From an uncultured Pelosinus sp. (GTDB taxonomy: Bacteria > Bacillota > Negativicutes > Sporomusales > Acetonemataceae), in NCBI GenBank assembly GCA_900542835.1, contig UQPB01000014.1, positions 15,650-79,649 of the forward strand: DNA of 64,000 nucleotides. Reading direction: 5' to 3'. Below the pieces are notes generated by a model. It worked only from the letters and a program-made list of their open reading frames with translations, was not told the origin of the DNA and did not search any database. How positions within the stretch are numbered: position 1 is the first letter of the stretch; every line of letters starts with the position of its first letter. The translations under genes were made by a program, and so were the position numbers. This document shows, piece by piece, positions 53,664-61,831 of the stretch.

Positions 53664-53930
53664 GTGATACGGCGGCGTTTTTACAGTTGCAACCCGTTTC
53701 TCCGTGCCCTCCGTGGCCGGTTCCTAATTCCGGTTCTCCTTTTATCTATCCTGTAATTTCCGTTTTCCTCCGTGTCCTCCGTGTATCCTCCGTTTCCTCT
53801 GTGGAATCGTATTCGGCCTTTTCGATGCGGCAAATTTTGCTGTCCGGCCAGGAGAATGATTTCTCTTAATTGCTCAAATACTCATGGGTAATCATCGTTT
53901 TTGCATTTGTTGCGACTATTTGAAAAACTG
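53664..53930. repeat. CTCCGTG repeat tract before the uxu operon
   Basis: Units cluster at about 53699-53722 and 53766-53810, the latter reading CTCCGTG, CTCCGTG, CTCCGTT, CTCTGTGG in series and ending in AATCGT. No gene is supported. Confidence 0.6.
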
Positions 53931-53959
53931 TTGACACTAGTATACTAGAATGGTAATCT
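53931..53959 (+). promoter_or_regulatory. Promoter and GntR-type operator of the hexuronate operon
   Basis: TTGACA (53931-53936), 17 bp and TAATCT (53954-53959) form a promoter. The spacer contains the perfect 12-bp palindrome CTAGTATACTAG (53937-53948), which has the GTATAC core typical of FadR-subfamily GntR operators such as that of UxuR. Repressor bound here would block RNA polymerase; the GntR protein encoded at the operon end is the obvious candidate. Confidence 0.75.
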
Positions 53960-53995
53960 AAACATGGACTACAGGCCTTTGAATGGAGGGGCAAG

Positions 53996-55600
53996 ATGAA
54001 GCTGAGCAAGGATGTCTTAAGCAATCCCGGCGACTGGCAGGAAAAGGGCGTTGTGTTTCCCCGGTTCGACTGGGAAAGCGTCAGGCGGCGGACGGCGGAG
54101 AAGCCGGTTTGGCTGCATTTCGGCGCCGGCAATATTTTTCGCGCGTTTCCGGCGCGGGCGCAGCAGCTGCTGTTGGATGAAGGGCTTGCCGATAGCGGTA
54201 TTGTGGTGTGCGAAACCTTTGACGAGGAAATTATCGACAAAGCGTTTACCCCGTTTGACAATCTTACGCTGGCGGTGACGCTGAAGGCGGATCAGTCGAT
54301 TGACAAGACGCTGGTCGCCAGTATTACCGAGAGCCTGACCGGCTCTTCCGACCGCAAGCAGCTGGAGCGGATTTTTACGGCTCCGTCGCTGCAACTGGTC
54401 AGTTTTACGATTACCGAAAAAGGCTACGCGGTGACCGATGACCGGGGTCAGATGCTGCCGCATATCGCGGCTGACGTCAGCCGGCGGCCGGAGGAAGCAT
54501 CCAGCCTGATCGGCCTGGTTGCTTATTTGTGCCTGCTGCGCTGCCGCGCCGGCCAGCTGCCGCTGGCGCTGGTGAGCATGGACAACTGCGCCCGCAATGG
54601 CGAAAAGCTGAAAACGGCGGTTCTGGCGGTTGCCCAGGGCTGGGAACGGCAGGGTTTTGCCGGTCGCGAGTTTAGTGAATATTTGCAGCATGAGTCGCGG
54701 GTGACGTTTCCCTGGAGCATGATTGATAAAATTACGCCGCGGCCGGCGGACAGTGTCAGGGAAATGCTGGCTGCGAGCGGCATTGAGGGCATGGAGATTC
54801 ATCAAACGGCGAAGAATACATATGTGGCGGCATTCGTCAATGCCGAGGAATGCGAGTACCTGGTGATTGAGGACAGCTTCCCCAACGGCCGGCCGCCGCT
54901 GGAGAAAGCCGGCGTGATTTTCAGCGACCGTGATACCGTGAACAAGGTGGAAAAGATGAAGGTGGGCGCCTGCCTCAATCCGCTGCACACGGTACTGGCG
55001 GTTTTTGGCTGCCTGCTCGGCTACGAACTGGTTTCGAAGGAAATGGAAAACGGTCCGCTGGTGCGGCTGGTCAAGCTGGTCGGTTACAGCGAGGCGCTGC
55101 CGTATGTGCCTGATCCCGGCATTATCAGCCCGCGGCAGTTTATCGACGAGTTTATCAATACCCGGCTGCCGAATCCGTTTATCCCCGATTCGCCGCAGCG
55201 GATTGCCTGCGACACGTCGCAAAAGATTCCGGTGCGGTTTGGCGGCACGCTGAAAGAGATGGAGCGGCAGGGCAAGGATCTGTCGCGGCTTAAGGGCATT
55301 CCCTTCTTTATCGCCGGCTGGCTGCGCTATCTGCTGGCGGTTAATGACGAAGGCAAGCCGCTGGCGCTGAGTCCGGATCCGATGCTGGCGGAACTGCGGC
55401 CGCACCTGCAGGGGATTTCCCTTGGCGACAAAGGGCCGTTTGCGGCGGCGATTCAACCGATTCTGGCCAATCAGGCAATTTTTGGCGTCGATTTGTACAA
55501 GCATGGCCTGGCCGGCAAAATTGAAGCCTATTTTACCAACATGGTGAGCGGAGCGGGAGCTGTCAGACAGGCTCTCAATGATGAATTCAAGGAGGAATAG
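53996..55600 (+). CDS. uxuB: Fructuronate reductase / D-mannonate oxidoreductase (mannitol dehydrogenase family)
   Basis: A 534-residue long-chain polyol dehydrogenase. The N-terminal Rossmann motif is WLHFGAGNIFRAF. Further landmarks are FTITEKGYAV, ALVSMDNCARNGEKL, FPWSMIDKITPRP (family signature with the substrate-binding Lys), FPNGRPPLEKAGVIF and CLNPLHTVLAVFGCLLGY (the catalytic region). It reduces D-fructuronate to D-mannonate with NADH. With uxuA directly behind (3 bp between the frames) the pair forms the second half of glucuronate breakdown toward 2-keto-3-deoxygluconate. It is the first gene of the operon and has GGAGGGG ahead of its ATG. Confidence 0.9.
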   Translation: MKLSKDVLSNPGDWQEKGVVFPRFDWESVRRRTAEKPVWLHFGAGNIFRAFPARAQQLLLDEGLADSGIVVCETFDEEIIDKAFTPFDNLTLAVTLKADQSIDKTLVASITESLTGSSDRKQLERIFTAPSLQLVSFTITEKGYAVTDDRGQMLPHIAADVSRRPEEASSLIGLVAYLCLLRCRAGQLPLALVSMDNCARNGEKLKTAVLAVAQGWERQGFAGREFSEYLQHESRVTFPWSMIDKITPRPADSVREMLAASGIEGMEIHQTAKNTYVAAFVNAEECEYLVIEDSFPNGRPPLEKAGVIFSDRDTVNKVEKMKVGACLNPLHTVLAVFGCLLGYELVSKEMENGPLVRLVKLVGYSEALPYVPDPGIISPRQFIDEFINTRLPNPFIPDSPQRIACDTSQKIPVRFGGTLKEMERQGKDLSRLKGIPFFIAGWLRYLLAVNDEGKPLALSPDPMLAELRPHLQGISLGDKGPFAAAIQPILANQAIFGVDLYKHGLAGKIEAYFTNMVSGAGAVRQALNDEFKEE

Positions 55601-55603
55601 CCT

Positions 55604-56683
55604 GTGAAGATGACTTTTCGCTGGTTCGGCCAGGCTGAAGACAGTGTAACCCTGGCGCAGATCCGGCAAATTCCCGGTGTGACCGGCATTATTTCCGCGC
55701 TGCATGATATTCCCGCCGGCGAGGTATGGCCGCTGGAGCGGATTAAGGCGCTGCAGGCGGAGGTGGAAAGCCACGGTCTGGAGCTGGCCGGCATTGAAAG
55801 CGTCAATGTGCACGAGGATATCAAGCTGGGCTCGCCCCGGGCGGAGCAATATATCGAGAATTACAAACAGACGCTGCGGCATTTGGGACAGGCTGGGGTC
55901 GGCATGGTTTGCTATAACTTCATGCCGGTGTTCGACTGGACGCGGTCGGAGCTGGCTAAGCCGCTGCCGGACGGTTCGACGGTGCTGTCTTACGATAAAG
56001 ACATCATCGGCAAAACCGACCCGCTGCAGATGTTTGCCGATATGGACGGCGAGTCCAACGGCTTTTCCCTGCCCGGCTGGGAAAAATCGCGCATGCCGGA
56101 GATCCGCGAACTGTTTGACCGCTATCGCGGCGTGACGGAAGAGGATTTGTTCCGCAATCTGAAGACATTTTTGAGCGGGATCATTCCTGTGGCCGAGCAG
56201 TACGATATCAAAATGGCGATTCATCCCGATGATCCGCCCTGGTCGATTTTCGGCCTGCCGCGGATCACGACCTGCAAGGAAAATCTGGAGCGGATCGTCA
56301 ATCTTGTCGACAGCCCCTGCAACGGGCTGACGCTGTGCAGCGGCTCGCTGGGCGCGAACCGGGCCAACCAGATTCCGGAGCTGGTGCGTTATTTCGGCAA
56401 GCGGGGCAAGGTCCACTTCGGCCATGTCCGCAATATCAAGATCCATGAAGACGGCAAGTTTGACGAAAGCGCGCATTTGAGCAGTGACGGCTCGCTGGAT
56501 ATGTTTGAAATTATGAAGGCCTATCATGACATCGGCTTTACCGGTCCCATCCGTCCCGACCACGGCCGGATGATCTGGGGCGAGAAAGCCCGTCCGGGCT
56601 ATGGCCTGTATGACCGGGCTTTGGGCGCGGTCTATTTGAACGGTTTATGGGAAGGGATCGACCGGATGCGCCAGCAGGGCTAG
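55604..56683 (+). CDS. uxuA: Mannonate dehydratase
   Basis: The 359-residue protein has the standard length and motifs: TFRWFGQAEDSVTLAQIRQIPGV, IISALHDIPAGEVW, ESVNVHEDIKLG, VCYNFMPVFDWTR, MAIHPDDPPWSIFGLPRI, LCSGSLGANRAN, HFGHVRNIKIHEDG and IRPDHGRMIWGE. It dehydrates D-mannonate to 2-keto-3-deoxygluconate using Fe2+/Mn2+ bound by the Asp/His/Cys set seen in these segments. The start is GTG (55604) after AGGAGG, with an ATG two codons later as an alternative. Enzymes for the next steps (KDG kinase, aldolase) are not in this window. Confidence 0.95.
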   Translation: MKMTFRWFGQAEDSVTLAQIRQIPGVTGIISALHDIPAGEVWPLERIKALQAEVESHGLELAGIESVNVHEDIKLGSPRAEQYIENYKQTLRHLGQAGVGMVCYNFMPVFDWTRSELAKPLPDGSTVLSYDKDIIGKTDPLQMFADMDGESNGFSLPGWEKSRMPEIRELFDRYRGVTEEDLFRNLKTFLSGIIPVAEQYDIKMAIHPDDPPWSIFGLPRITTCKENLERIVNLVDSPCNGLTLCSGSLGANRANQIPELVRYFGKRGKVHFGHVRNIKIHEDGKFDESAHLSSDGSLDMFEIMKAYHDIGFTGPIRPDHGRMIWGEKARPGYGLYDRALGAVYLNGLWEGIDRMRQQG

Positions 56684-56723
56684 CGCGGCGGCACCAAATA
56701 AAGATAATGGGGGAAGGTATTGT

Positions 56724-57752
56724 ATGAAAAAGACGACAAAACGGATTCTTTGCGGCGTACTGGCAGGGGCTTTCAGCGCGATGCTGCTGGCCGGCTGCGG
56801 CTCGGGAGCGAAAGGCGGCACCGACGCGAAACCGACGGTGATCCGGGTCGGCTCAACGCTGGCGGCGACGCATCCTGTCAATGTCGCGCTGGCGCAGCAT
56901 TTCAAACCAATGGTTGAGGAAGGCTCCAAAGGGGCGCTGAAGGTCGAGATCTATGAAGGCGGCACCCTCGGCGGCGAGAAGGAGCTTTACGACAGCGTCC
57001 GCAACGGCAACCTGCAGATGTGCGCCGTTGGCACAGTAATGTGGAACGAAGTGCCGAAGATGGCGATTCCCGACTTCCCGTTCGTATTCCGGGACATTCC
57101 CCACGCCCGCGCCGTTTATAACGGCCAGGTCGGTGATGAAATGGCGGCCGAGCTAGAAAAGATCGGCAAGGTTAAATTCCTTGGCTGGTTCCCCAACGGC
57201 AGCCGCGTATTCAGCACCAACCGCACGATCAGCAAACTGGAGGATTTCAAAGGCCTGCGGCTGCGGATGCCGAATAACCCGATCCATATTCAGGTCGGCA
57301 CCCTGCTGGGCGCCAACGTAACGCCGATGCCGCTGGGCGAAGTCTTTACCGCCCTGGAGCAAAAGGTTGTCGACGGTCAGGACAACCCGCTGTCCACCTT
57401 CCGCAACGAAGGCTGGTACGAAGTGCAGAGCGATATCTTTGAATCCAATCATATGATCAGCACGATTGAGCTGCTGGGCAGCACCAAGATGTGGAGTTCA
57501 CTGACCAAGGAACAGCAGACGCTGATCCAGCAGGCAGGCGAGAAAGCCGGCAAGGAAGCCTGGGATCTGTATGTCAAGAGCATCGAGGATGATAAGAAAT
57601 TCCTGCAGGAGCGCAAGCTGAAGATCACGACTCCGGATGAAGCAACCCGGCAGCGGTTGGTTGAACTGATGCAGCCGGTGTATAACGATCTGTACAAAAA
57701 ATATGACTGGGCTGAGGAAACGGTGAAACGGATCCGGGCCACCAAGAGCTAA
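56724..57752 (+). CDS. dctP: TRAP transporter substrate-binding lipoprotein (DctP family)
   Basis: A 342-residue protein with a lipoprotein signal (AMLLAGCGSG lipobox, Cys at about 22) and the DctP/TRAP-P signature: RVGSTLAATHPVNVALAQHFKPMV, YEGGTLGGEKELYDSVRNGNLQM, DFPFVFRDIPHARAVYNG, LEDFKGLRLRMPNNPIHIQV (with the carboxylate-binding Arg) and ALEQKVVDGQDNPLSTFRN. It captures an organic acid, by context a hexuronate or aldonate, outside the inner membrane. It sits between the uxu genes and the two TRAP membrane subunits. Confidence 0.93.
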   Translation: MKKTTKRILCGVLAGAFSAMLLAGCGSGAKGGTDAKPTVIRVGSTLAATHPVNVALAQHFKPMVEEGSKGALKVEIYEGGTLGGEKELYDSVRNGNLQMCAVGTVMWNEVPKMAIPDFPFVFRDIPHARAVYNGQVGDEMAAELEKIGKVKFLGWFPNGSRVFSTNRTISKLEDFKGLRLRMPNNPIHIQVGTLLGANVTPMPLGEVFTALEQKVVDGQDNPLSTFRNEGWYEVQSDIFESNHMISTIELLGSTKMWSSLTKEQQTLIQQAGEKAGKEAWDLYVKSIEDDKKFLQERKLKITTPDEATRQRLVELMQPVYNDLYKKYDWAEETVKRIRATKS

Positions 57753-57962
57753 TACCAGTCGCGAACTGGCTGGAACGGTGACGGTACTGGCTTAATTCAT
57801 CAACCTGCGAGCTGGCGGCGGGACGGTTTAGCGTAAAAGAGGCGGCGGAAGCGGTGTACGGCAGCGGCTGTACACCCGTGTCCGCCGGCATACGCGAGAC
57901 CGTCCGTCAGCGGTTGCGGGATTGGGTTGCCGGCAGTACCGGAGGGTTAATTTGGAGGTGGA

Positions 57963-58511
57963 ATGATGTCCCGTGCTCTGGACAAGTTGTTCCGGCTGGT
58001 CGAGGTTTTAATGGCAGCTATGCTGGCCTCAATGATCATGCTGGTGTTGCTGAATGTTATCCTGCGTTACTTTTTCAACTCCGGGATCACTTGGTCTGAG
58101 GAGATGGCCCGCTATCTGTTTATCTGGATTATCTACATCGGGGCGATCGGGGCCATGCGTGACAATACCCACTTGGGGGTGGACACGGTGATCCGCCGTC
58201 TGCCGCCGACTGTTCAGAAGGTGGCCTATCTTTGCGGGCAGTTGCTGATCCTGGCGCTGATGGTGCTGCTGTTTGAAGGCAGCTGGAATCTCTCCCTGTT
58301 GAATATTGACGCGGTGGCGTCGGCGACCGGCATTCCGTTGATGCTGGTTTACGGCAGCGGCCTGCTGACCAGCGCCTGCATCGCCATTAACGCTGTGGCC
58401 AATTGCTATAAAGCGCTGTTTGTGCCGGGCTCGATGGGAAAGCTGCTGCAGCTGCACGAATCGGAAGAGGAAATATTAGTGGAAGAAACGCAGCAGGAGG
58501 AGGGGAAATAA
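57963..58511 (+). CDS. dctQ: TRAP transporter small membrane subunit (DctQ family)
   Basis: A 182-residue protein with four membrane helices and the DctQ motif LNVILRYFFNSGITWSEEMARYLFIWIIYIGAIGAMRDNTHLGVD. The acidic tail ends in EETQQEEGK. It joins the binding protein to the large subunit. Two ATG codons follow each other after GGAGGTGG; either may be used. The 210-bp gap after dctP holds no gene and no obvious terminator. Confidence 0.92.
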   Translation: MMSRALDKLFRLVEVLMAAMLASMIMLVLLNVILRYFFNSGITWSEEMARYLFIWIIYIGAIGAMRDNTHLGVDTVIRRLPPTVQKVAYLCGQLLILALMVLLFEGSWNLSLLNIDAVASATGIPLMLVYGSGLLTSACIAINAVANCYKALFVPGSMGKLLQLHESEEEILVEETQQEEGK

Positions 58512-58512
58512 C

Positions 58513-59793
58513 ATGTCAATGGTCATTTTTTTGATCTCGCTGTGCGTGGCAATGGCCGTCGGCGTGCCGATCGCTTTTTCCCTGCTGTTCAGCGGCGTCT
58601 GCCTGATGTTCTTTCTCGATATGTTCGATACCCAGATCATCGCCCAGAATCTGATGGCGGGAGCCGACAGCTTCGCGATGATGGCGGTGCCGTTCTTTGT
58701 CATGGCCGGTGATCTGATGAATCGCGGCGGCCTGACACAGCGCATCGTTACCGCGGCGCTGGCCCTGGTCGGCCATATTCGCGGCGGCCTCGGCTATGTG
58801 ACGATTCTGGCGATTGTCATGTTTTCCAGTCTGGTTGGATCGGCAGTGGCCAGCACGGCCGCGCTGGGCGCGATTCTGATCCCGATGATGGTCAACGCCG
58901 GCTATGACCGCAACCGTTCGACCGCGCTGGTGGCGGCGGGCAACATCGTTTCGCCGATCATGCCGCCCAGCGTGCCGATGATCATTTTCGGCGTTACCGC
59001 CGGCGTGTCGATCAGCAAACTGTTTTTGTCCGGCATCATGCCCGGCTTGTATATCTCGGTGGCGTTGGCCTTCACCTGGGCCTGGGTTGCCCGCAAGGAT
59101 AAAGTGGAAGTGCTGGAGCGTAAGAGTTTCAAAGAAATGCTGAAGGCAATCGGTCAGGCGATGTGGGCGTTGATGATGCCGGTGCTGATTGTTGTCGGCA
59201 TGCGCGGCGGCGTATTTACGCCGACCGAGGCCGGTGTCGTCGCGCTGACGTACGCGTTGTTCGTCGGCGGCGTGGTTTACCGTGAGCTGACCTTCCGTGA
59301 TATATTCGACTGCCTGGTTTCCTCGGCGAAAATGACCAGTGTGATCATGTTCCTGGCGGCGGCGGCAATGGTGTCGTCCTGGCTGATGACAATCGGCAAT
59401 ATTCCCGGCCTGGTCACCGAGATTCTGGAGCCGTTCATGCACAATCCGATTGTGCTGATGCTGGTGATTAACCTGGTCGTGATTCTGGTCGGCACAGCGA
59501 TGGACGTAACGCCGACAATTCTGATCCTGACGCCGGTGCTGATGCCGATTGTGCGCAAGGCCGGCATTGATCCCGTCTATTTTGGTCTGATTTTTGTTAT
59601 CAACAATGTCATCGGCCTGCTGACGCCGCCGGTAGGCACGGTATTGAACGTAGCCTGCGGCGCCGGTAAAATCAGCATGGAAGCGATCGTGAGGGCGATC
59701 GTGCCGTTCTTTATTGTCGAATGTATCTTGCTGTTGCTGATGATTCTATTCCCGGAACTGGTGCTGACGCCGCTCAATTGGCTGAGTAAGTAA
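58513..59793 (+). CDS. dctM: TRAP transporter large permease subunit (DctM family)
   Basis: A 426-residue protein with about 12 membrane helices and hallmark segments MAVPFFVMAGDLMNRGGLTQRI, IRGGLGYVTILAIVMFSSLVGSAVAS, GNIVSPIMPPSVPMIIFGVTAGVSISKLFLSGIMPG, GGVFTPTEAGVVALTYAL and GTAMDVTPTILILTPVLMPI. It is the Na+-driven transport channel. It starts one base after the dctQ stop, behind GGAGGAGGGG. Confidence 0.95.
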   Translation: MSMVIFLISLCVAMAVGVPIAFSLLFSGVCLMFFLDMFDTQIIAQNLMAGADSFAMMAVPFFVMAGDLMNRGGLTQRIVTAALALVGHIRGGLGYVTILAIVMFSSLVGSAVASTAALGAILIPMMVNAGYDRNRSTALVAAGNIVSPIMPPSVPMIIFGVTAGVSISKLFLSGIMPGLYISVALAFTWAWVARKDKVEVLERKSFKEMLKAIGQAMWALMMPVLIVVGMRGGVFTPTEAGVVALTYALFVGGVVYRELTFRDIFDCLVSSAKMTSVIMFLAAAAMVSSWLMTIGNIPGLVTEILEPFMHNPIVLMLVINLVVILVGTAMDVTPTILILTPVLMPIVRKAGIDPVYFGLIFVINNVIGLLTPPVGTVLNVACGAGKISMEAIVRAIVPFFIVECILLLLMILFPELVLTPLNWLSK

Positions 59794-59815
59794 AGGATAG
59801 TCGGAGGGTAAAAGA

Positions 59816-60835
59816 ATGAAGCAGTTAGTAACGCAAAAACCGCATCAACTGGTGATGTGCGAAGCGCCGCGGCCGGAAATCGGCCAGGCCGGCGAGGTTC
59901 TGGTCAAGGTTAAGGCCGCCGGTATCTGCGGTTCGGATGTGCATATTTATCACGGCACTTCACCGGTGGCCACTTATCCGCGGGTAATGGGACACGAAGT
60001 GGTCGGCGTCGTCGAGCAGATTGGCGACGGTGTGACCAAGGTGAAACCGGGCGATCATGTCATTGTCGATCAGGTGATCAGCTGCGGCCATTGTTATCCC
60101 TGCAGCATCGGCCGCCCCAATGTCTGCTGCCACCTGCAGGTGCGCGGGGTGCATGTCGACGGCGGCTACCGCGAGTATATGGTGGTCGATGAAACGGCGC
60201 TGCATTTGCTGCCGCAGGATCTGCCGTTCGCCGACGCGATCATGATCGAGCCGCTGAGCATTGCTTTTCAGGCCAAAGACCGCGCCCAGATTACCGCCAG
60301 GGACACGGTGTTCATTCTTGGCGCCGGCGCCCTTGGCAAGAGCCTGATTAAAGCGGTGCTGCTGACCGGGGCCAAAATCATTGTCGCCGATGTCGTCGAA
60401 GAGCGTTTGGCTGAAGCCGCCGAACTGGGGGCGCACCATACCGTAAACTCGGCGAAAACGGATATGATCGCCGCTGTGCGCGAGCTGACCGGCGGCTATG
60501 GACCGACGGTATCGATCGACGGCGCCGGCATTGTCGATTCGCTGGCGCAGCTGGCCGAGGTGACCTGCAACGCCGGCCGGGTGATTACGATGGCGTTTCT
60601 CGAGCAGCCGTCGCCGGTGGCCCAGTTCAAGATTACCGCCAAGGAGCTTGATGTGCGGGGCTCGCGGCTGCAGTGCCACAAATTCGAGGAAGTGATCGCG
60701 GCTTACCGCGACAAGAAAATCGATTTGAGCGGCCTGGTATCCCACCGGATTCCGTTTGCCGAGGCGCAGCAGGCGTTTGACCGCATTGACGCCAGGGATA
60801 CCTCCATTAAAAAAGTCGCGCTGCTGTTTGACTGA
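59816..60835 (+). CDS. rspB: RspB-like zinc-dependent alcohol dehydrogenase
   Basis: A 339-residue MDR-family enzyme. The catalytic zinc site is seen in GICGSDVHIYHG and PRVMGHEVVG. The structural zinc site keeps Cys at CGHCYPCSIGRPNVC. The coenzyme motif is GAGALGKSLIKAVLL. The run SCGHCYPCSIGRPNVC with GVHVDGG and ITAKELDVRGSRLQCHKFEEVI resembles E. coli RspB, which is linked with a mannonate-dehydratase-like RspA. It may oxidise an aldonate or hexonate into the uxu pathway. It has a GGAGGG site, and its stop overlaps the regulator start (TGATG). Confidence 0.87.
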   Translation: MKQLVTQKPHQLVMCEAPRPEIGQAGEVLVKVKAAGICGSDVHIYHGTSPVATYPRVMGHEVVGVVEQIGDGVTKVKPGDHVIVDQVISCGHCYPCSIGRPNVCCHLQVRGVHVDGGYREYMVVDETALHLLPQDLPFADAIMIEPLSIAFQAKDRAQITARDTVFILGAGALGKSLIKAVLLTGAKIIVADVVEERLAEAAELGAHHTVNSAKTDMIAAVRELTGGYGPTVSIDGAGIVDSLAQLAEVTCNAGRVITMAFLEQPSPVAQFKITAKELDVRGSRLQCHKFEEVIAAYRDKKIDLSGLVSHRIPFAEAQQAFDRIDARDTSIKKVALLFD

Positions 60836-61536
60836 TGCAGGCGTTGATCGGTAAGCTGCATGCGAATAGCGGCGAAAATCTGGCGGCAGCCGTTTACGCC
60901 GAAATGAAGCGGAACATTATTAACTGGAGCCTGCAGCCGGGCACGAAGATGAGCGAGAGCCGGATCGCGCAGCATTTTCAGGTCAGCCGCACGCCGGTGC
61001 GGGAAGCCTTCAAGCAACTGGTGCTGGAAGGCTTGCTGGAAATCCAGCCGCAGCGGGGAACCTATGTGACCCGGGTGAATCTGGAGCAGATGCGGCAGGG
61101 GCGGTTCGTGCGGGCCAGCCTGGAGCGGGCGCTGATACCGCTGCTGATCGAAACGCAGGCGCTGCTGCTACGGGAGGCGGCGCTGCGGGAAAACATCAGC
61201 CAGCAGCGGGCCTGTCTGGAGCAAAATGATTTTGACGGTTTTTTCGCGCTGGACGAGGCCTTCCATAACAGCTTGTTTGACGCCTGCGGCCAGTATTACG
61301 CCAAGCAGATCGCCAATCGCGCCCATCTCGATTACCTGCGGGTGCGCATTATCTGTATGAAACGGGTTTCCAATCCGCTGCTGCTGTGCGACCAGCATCA
61401 GCGGGTGCTGGAGGCGATTCTCGCCAATGACCGGGAGCGGGCGGAGGCGGAGCTGACCGCGCATCTCGATAAGGTTAAACAGGACCTGGAGCTGGTGCGG
61501 GCGCATTTTCCCGAGAGTTTTATTCAAGGCGAGTAA
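60835..61536 (+). CDS. GntR-family regulator with FCD domain
   Basis: A 233-residue FadR-subfamily regulator. The winged helix occupies about residues 15-80 (MKRNIINWSLQPGTKMSESRIAQHFQVSRTPVREAFKQLVLEGLLEIQ, PQRGTYVTRV). The FCD ligand domain follows, with metal-binding residues in FFALDEAFHNSLFDACG and a late CDQHQRVLEAI. It ends the uxu/TRAP operon and overlaps rspB by one base, so it is probably an autoregulated, uronate-responsive repressor acting on the palindrome at 53937. Confidence 0.92.
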   Translation: MQALIGKLHANSGENLAAAVYAEMKRNIINWSLQPGTKMSESRIAQHFQVSRTPVREAFKQLVLEGLLEIQPQRGTYVTRVNLEQMRQGRFVRASLERALIPLLIETQALLLREAALRENISQQRACLEQNDFDGFFALDEAFHNSLFDACGQYYAKQIANRAHLDYLRVRIICMKRVSNPLLLCDQHQRVLEAILANDRERAEAELTAHLDKVKQDLELVRAHFPESFIQGE

Positions 61537-61560
61537 GAGCGCAGCCGCGCTGCTTGTTCA

Positions 61561-61600
61561 ACAGTCCAGTCTGAAGTTTTTCAGGCTGGGCTGTTTTTTT
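61561..61600 (+). terminator. Rho-independent terminator of the hexuronate operon
   Basis: A 15-bp stem (ACAGTCCAGTCTGAA with TTCAGGCTGGGCTGT, two G-U pairs) with a 4-nt loop runs into seven Ts. A second hairpin with TATTTTTT (61662-61690) follows. Confidence 0.9.
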
Positions 61601-61831
61601 GTGCGGCAAAATCGTCAGTTTGACAGGGAACAAAGCCGGGTCATGTCGGGCGCGGTTTTTGGCATGTTGCGGAAAAACATGCTATTTTTTGGATGAGGTA
61701 GCTTATGATAACAGTAAATGCGCGTAATATTCAGTAACTTGCGAGAGGGGGACCGTTAGCCGCAGCTTGTGCGCGTGGGAGTAAGATTGCGGTATTTCAG
61801 TACGCAAAATAATCATGCAGGAGACAAGACG

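Noticed and set aside
54017..56563. 848-residue minus-strand ORF opposite uxuB and uxuA
   Set aside because: It is a shadow of two well-conserved plus-strand enzymes; high GC makes long antisense frames common here and the product is His/Arg/Gln-rich with no domain.
61600..61831. Possible riboswitch before the second chemoreceptor
   Set aside because: Apart from a terminator-like hairpin at 61662, I found none of the conserved core motifs of c-di-GMP or other common riboswitches.
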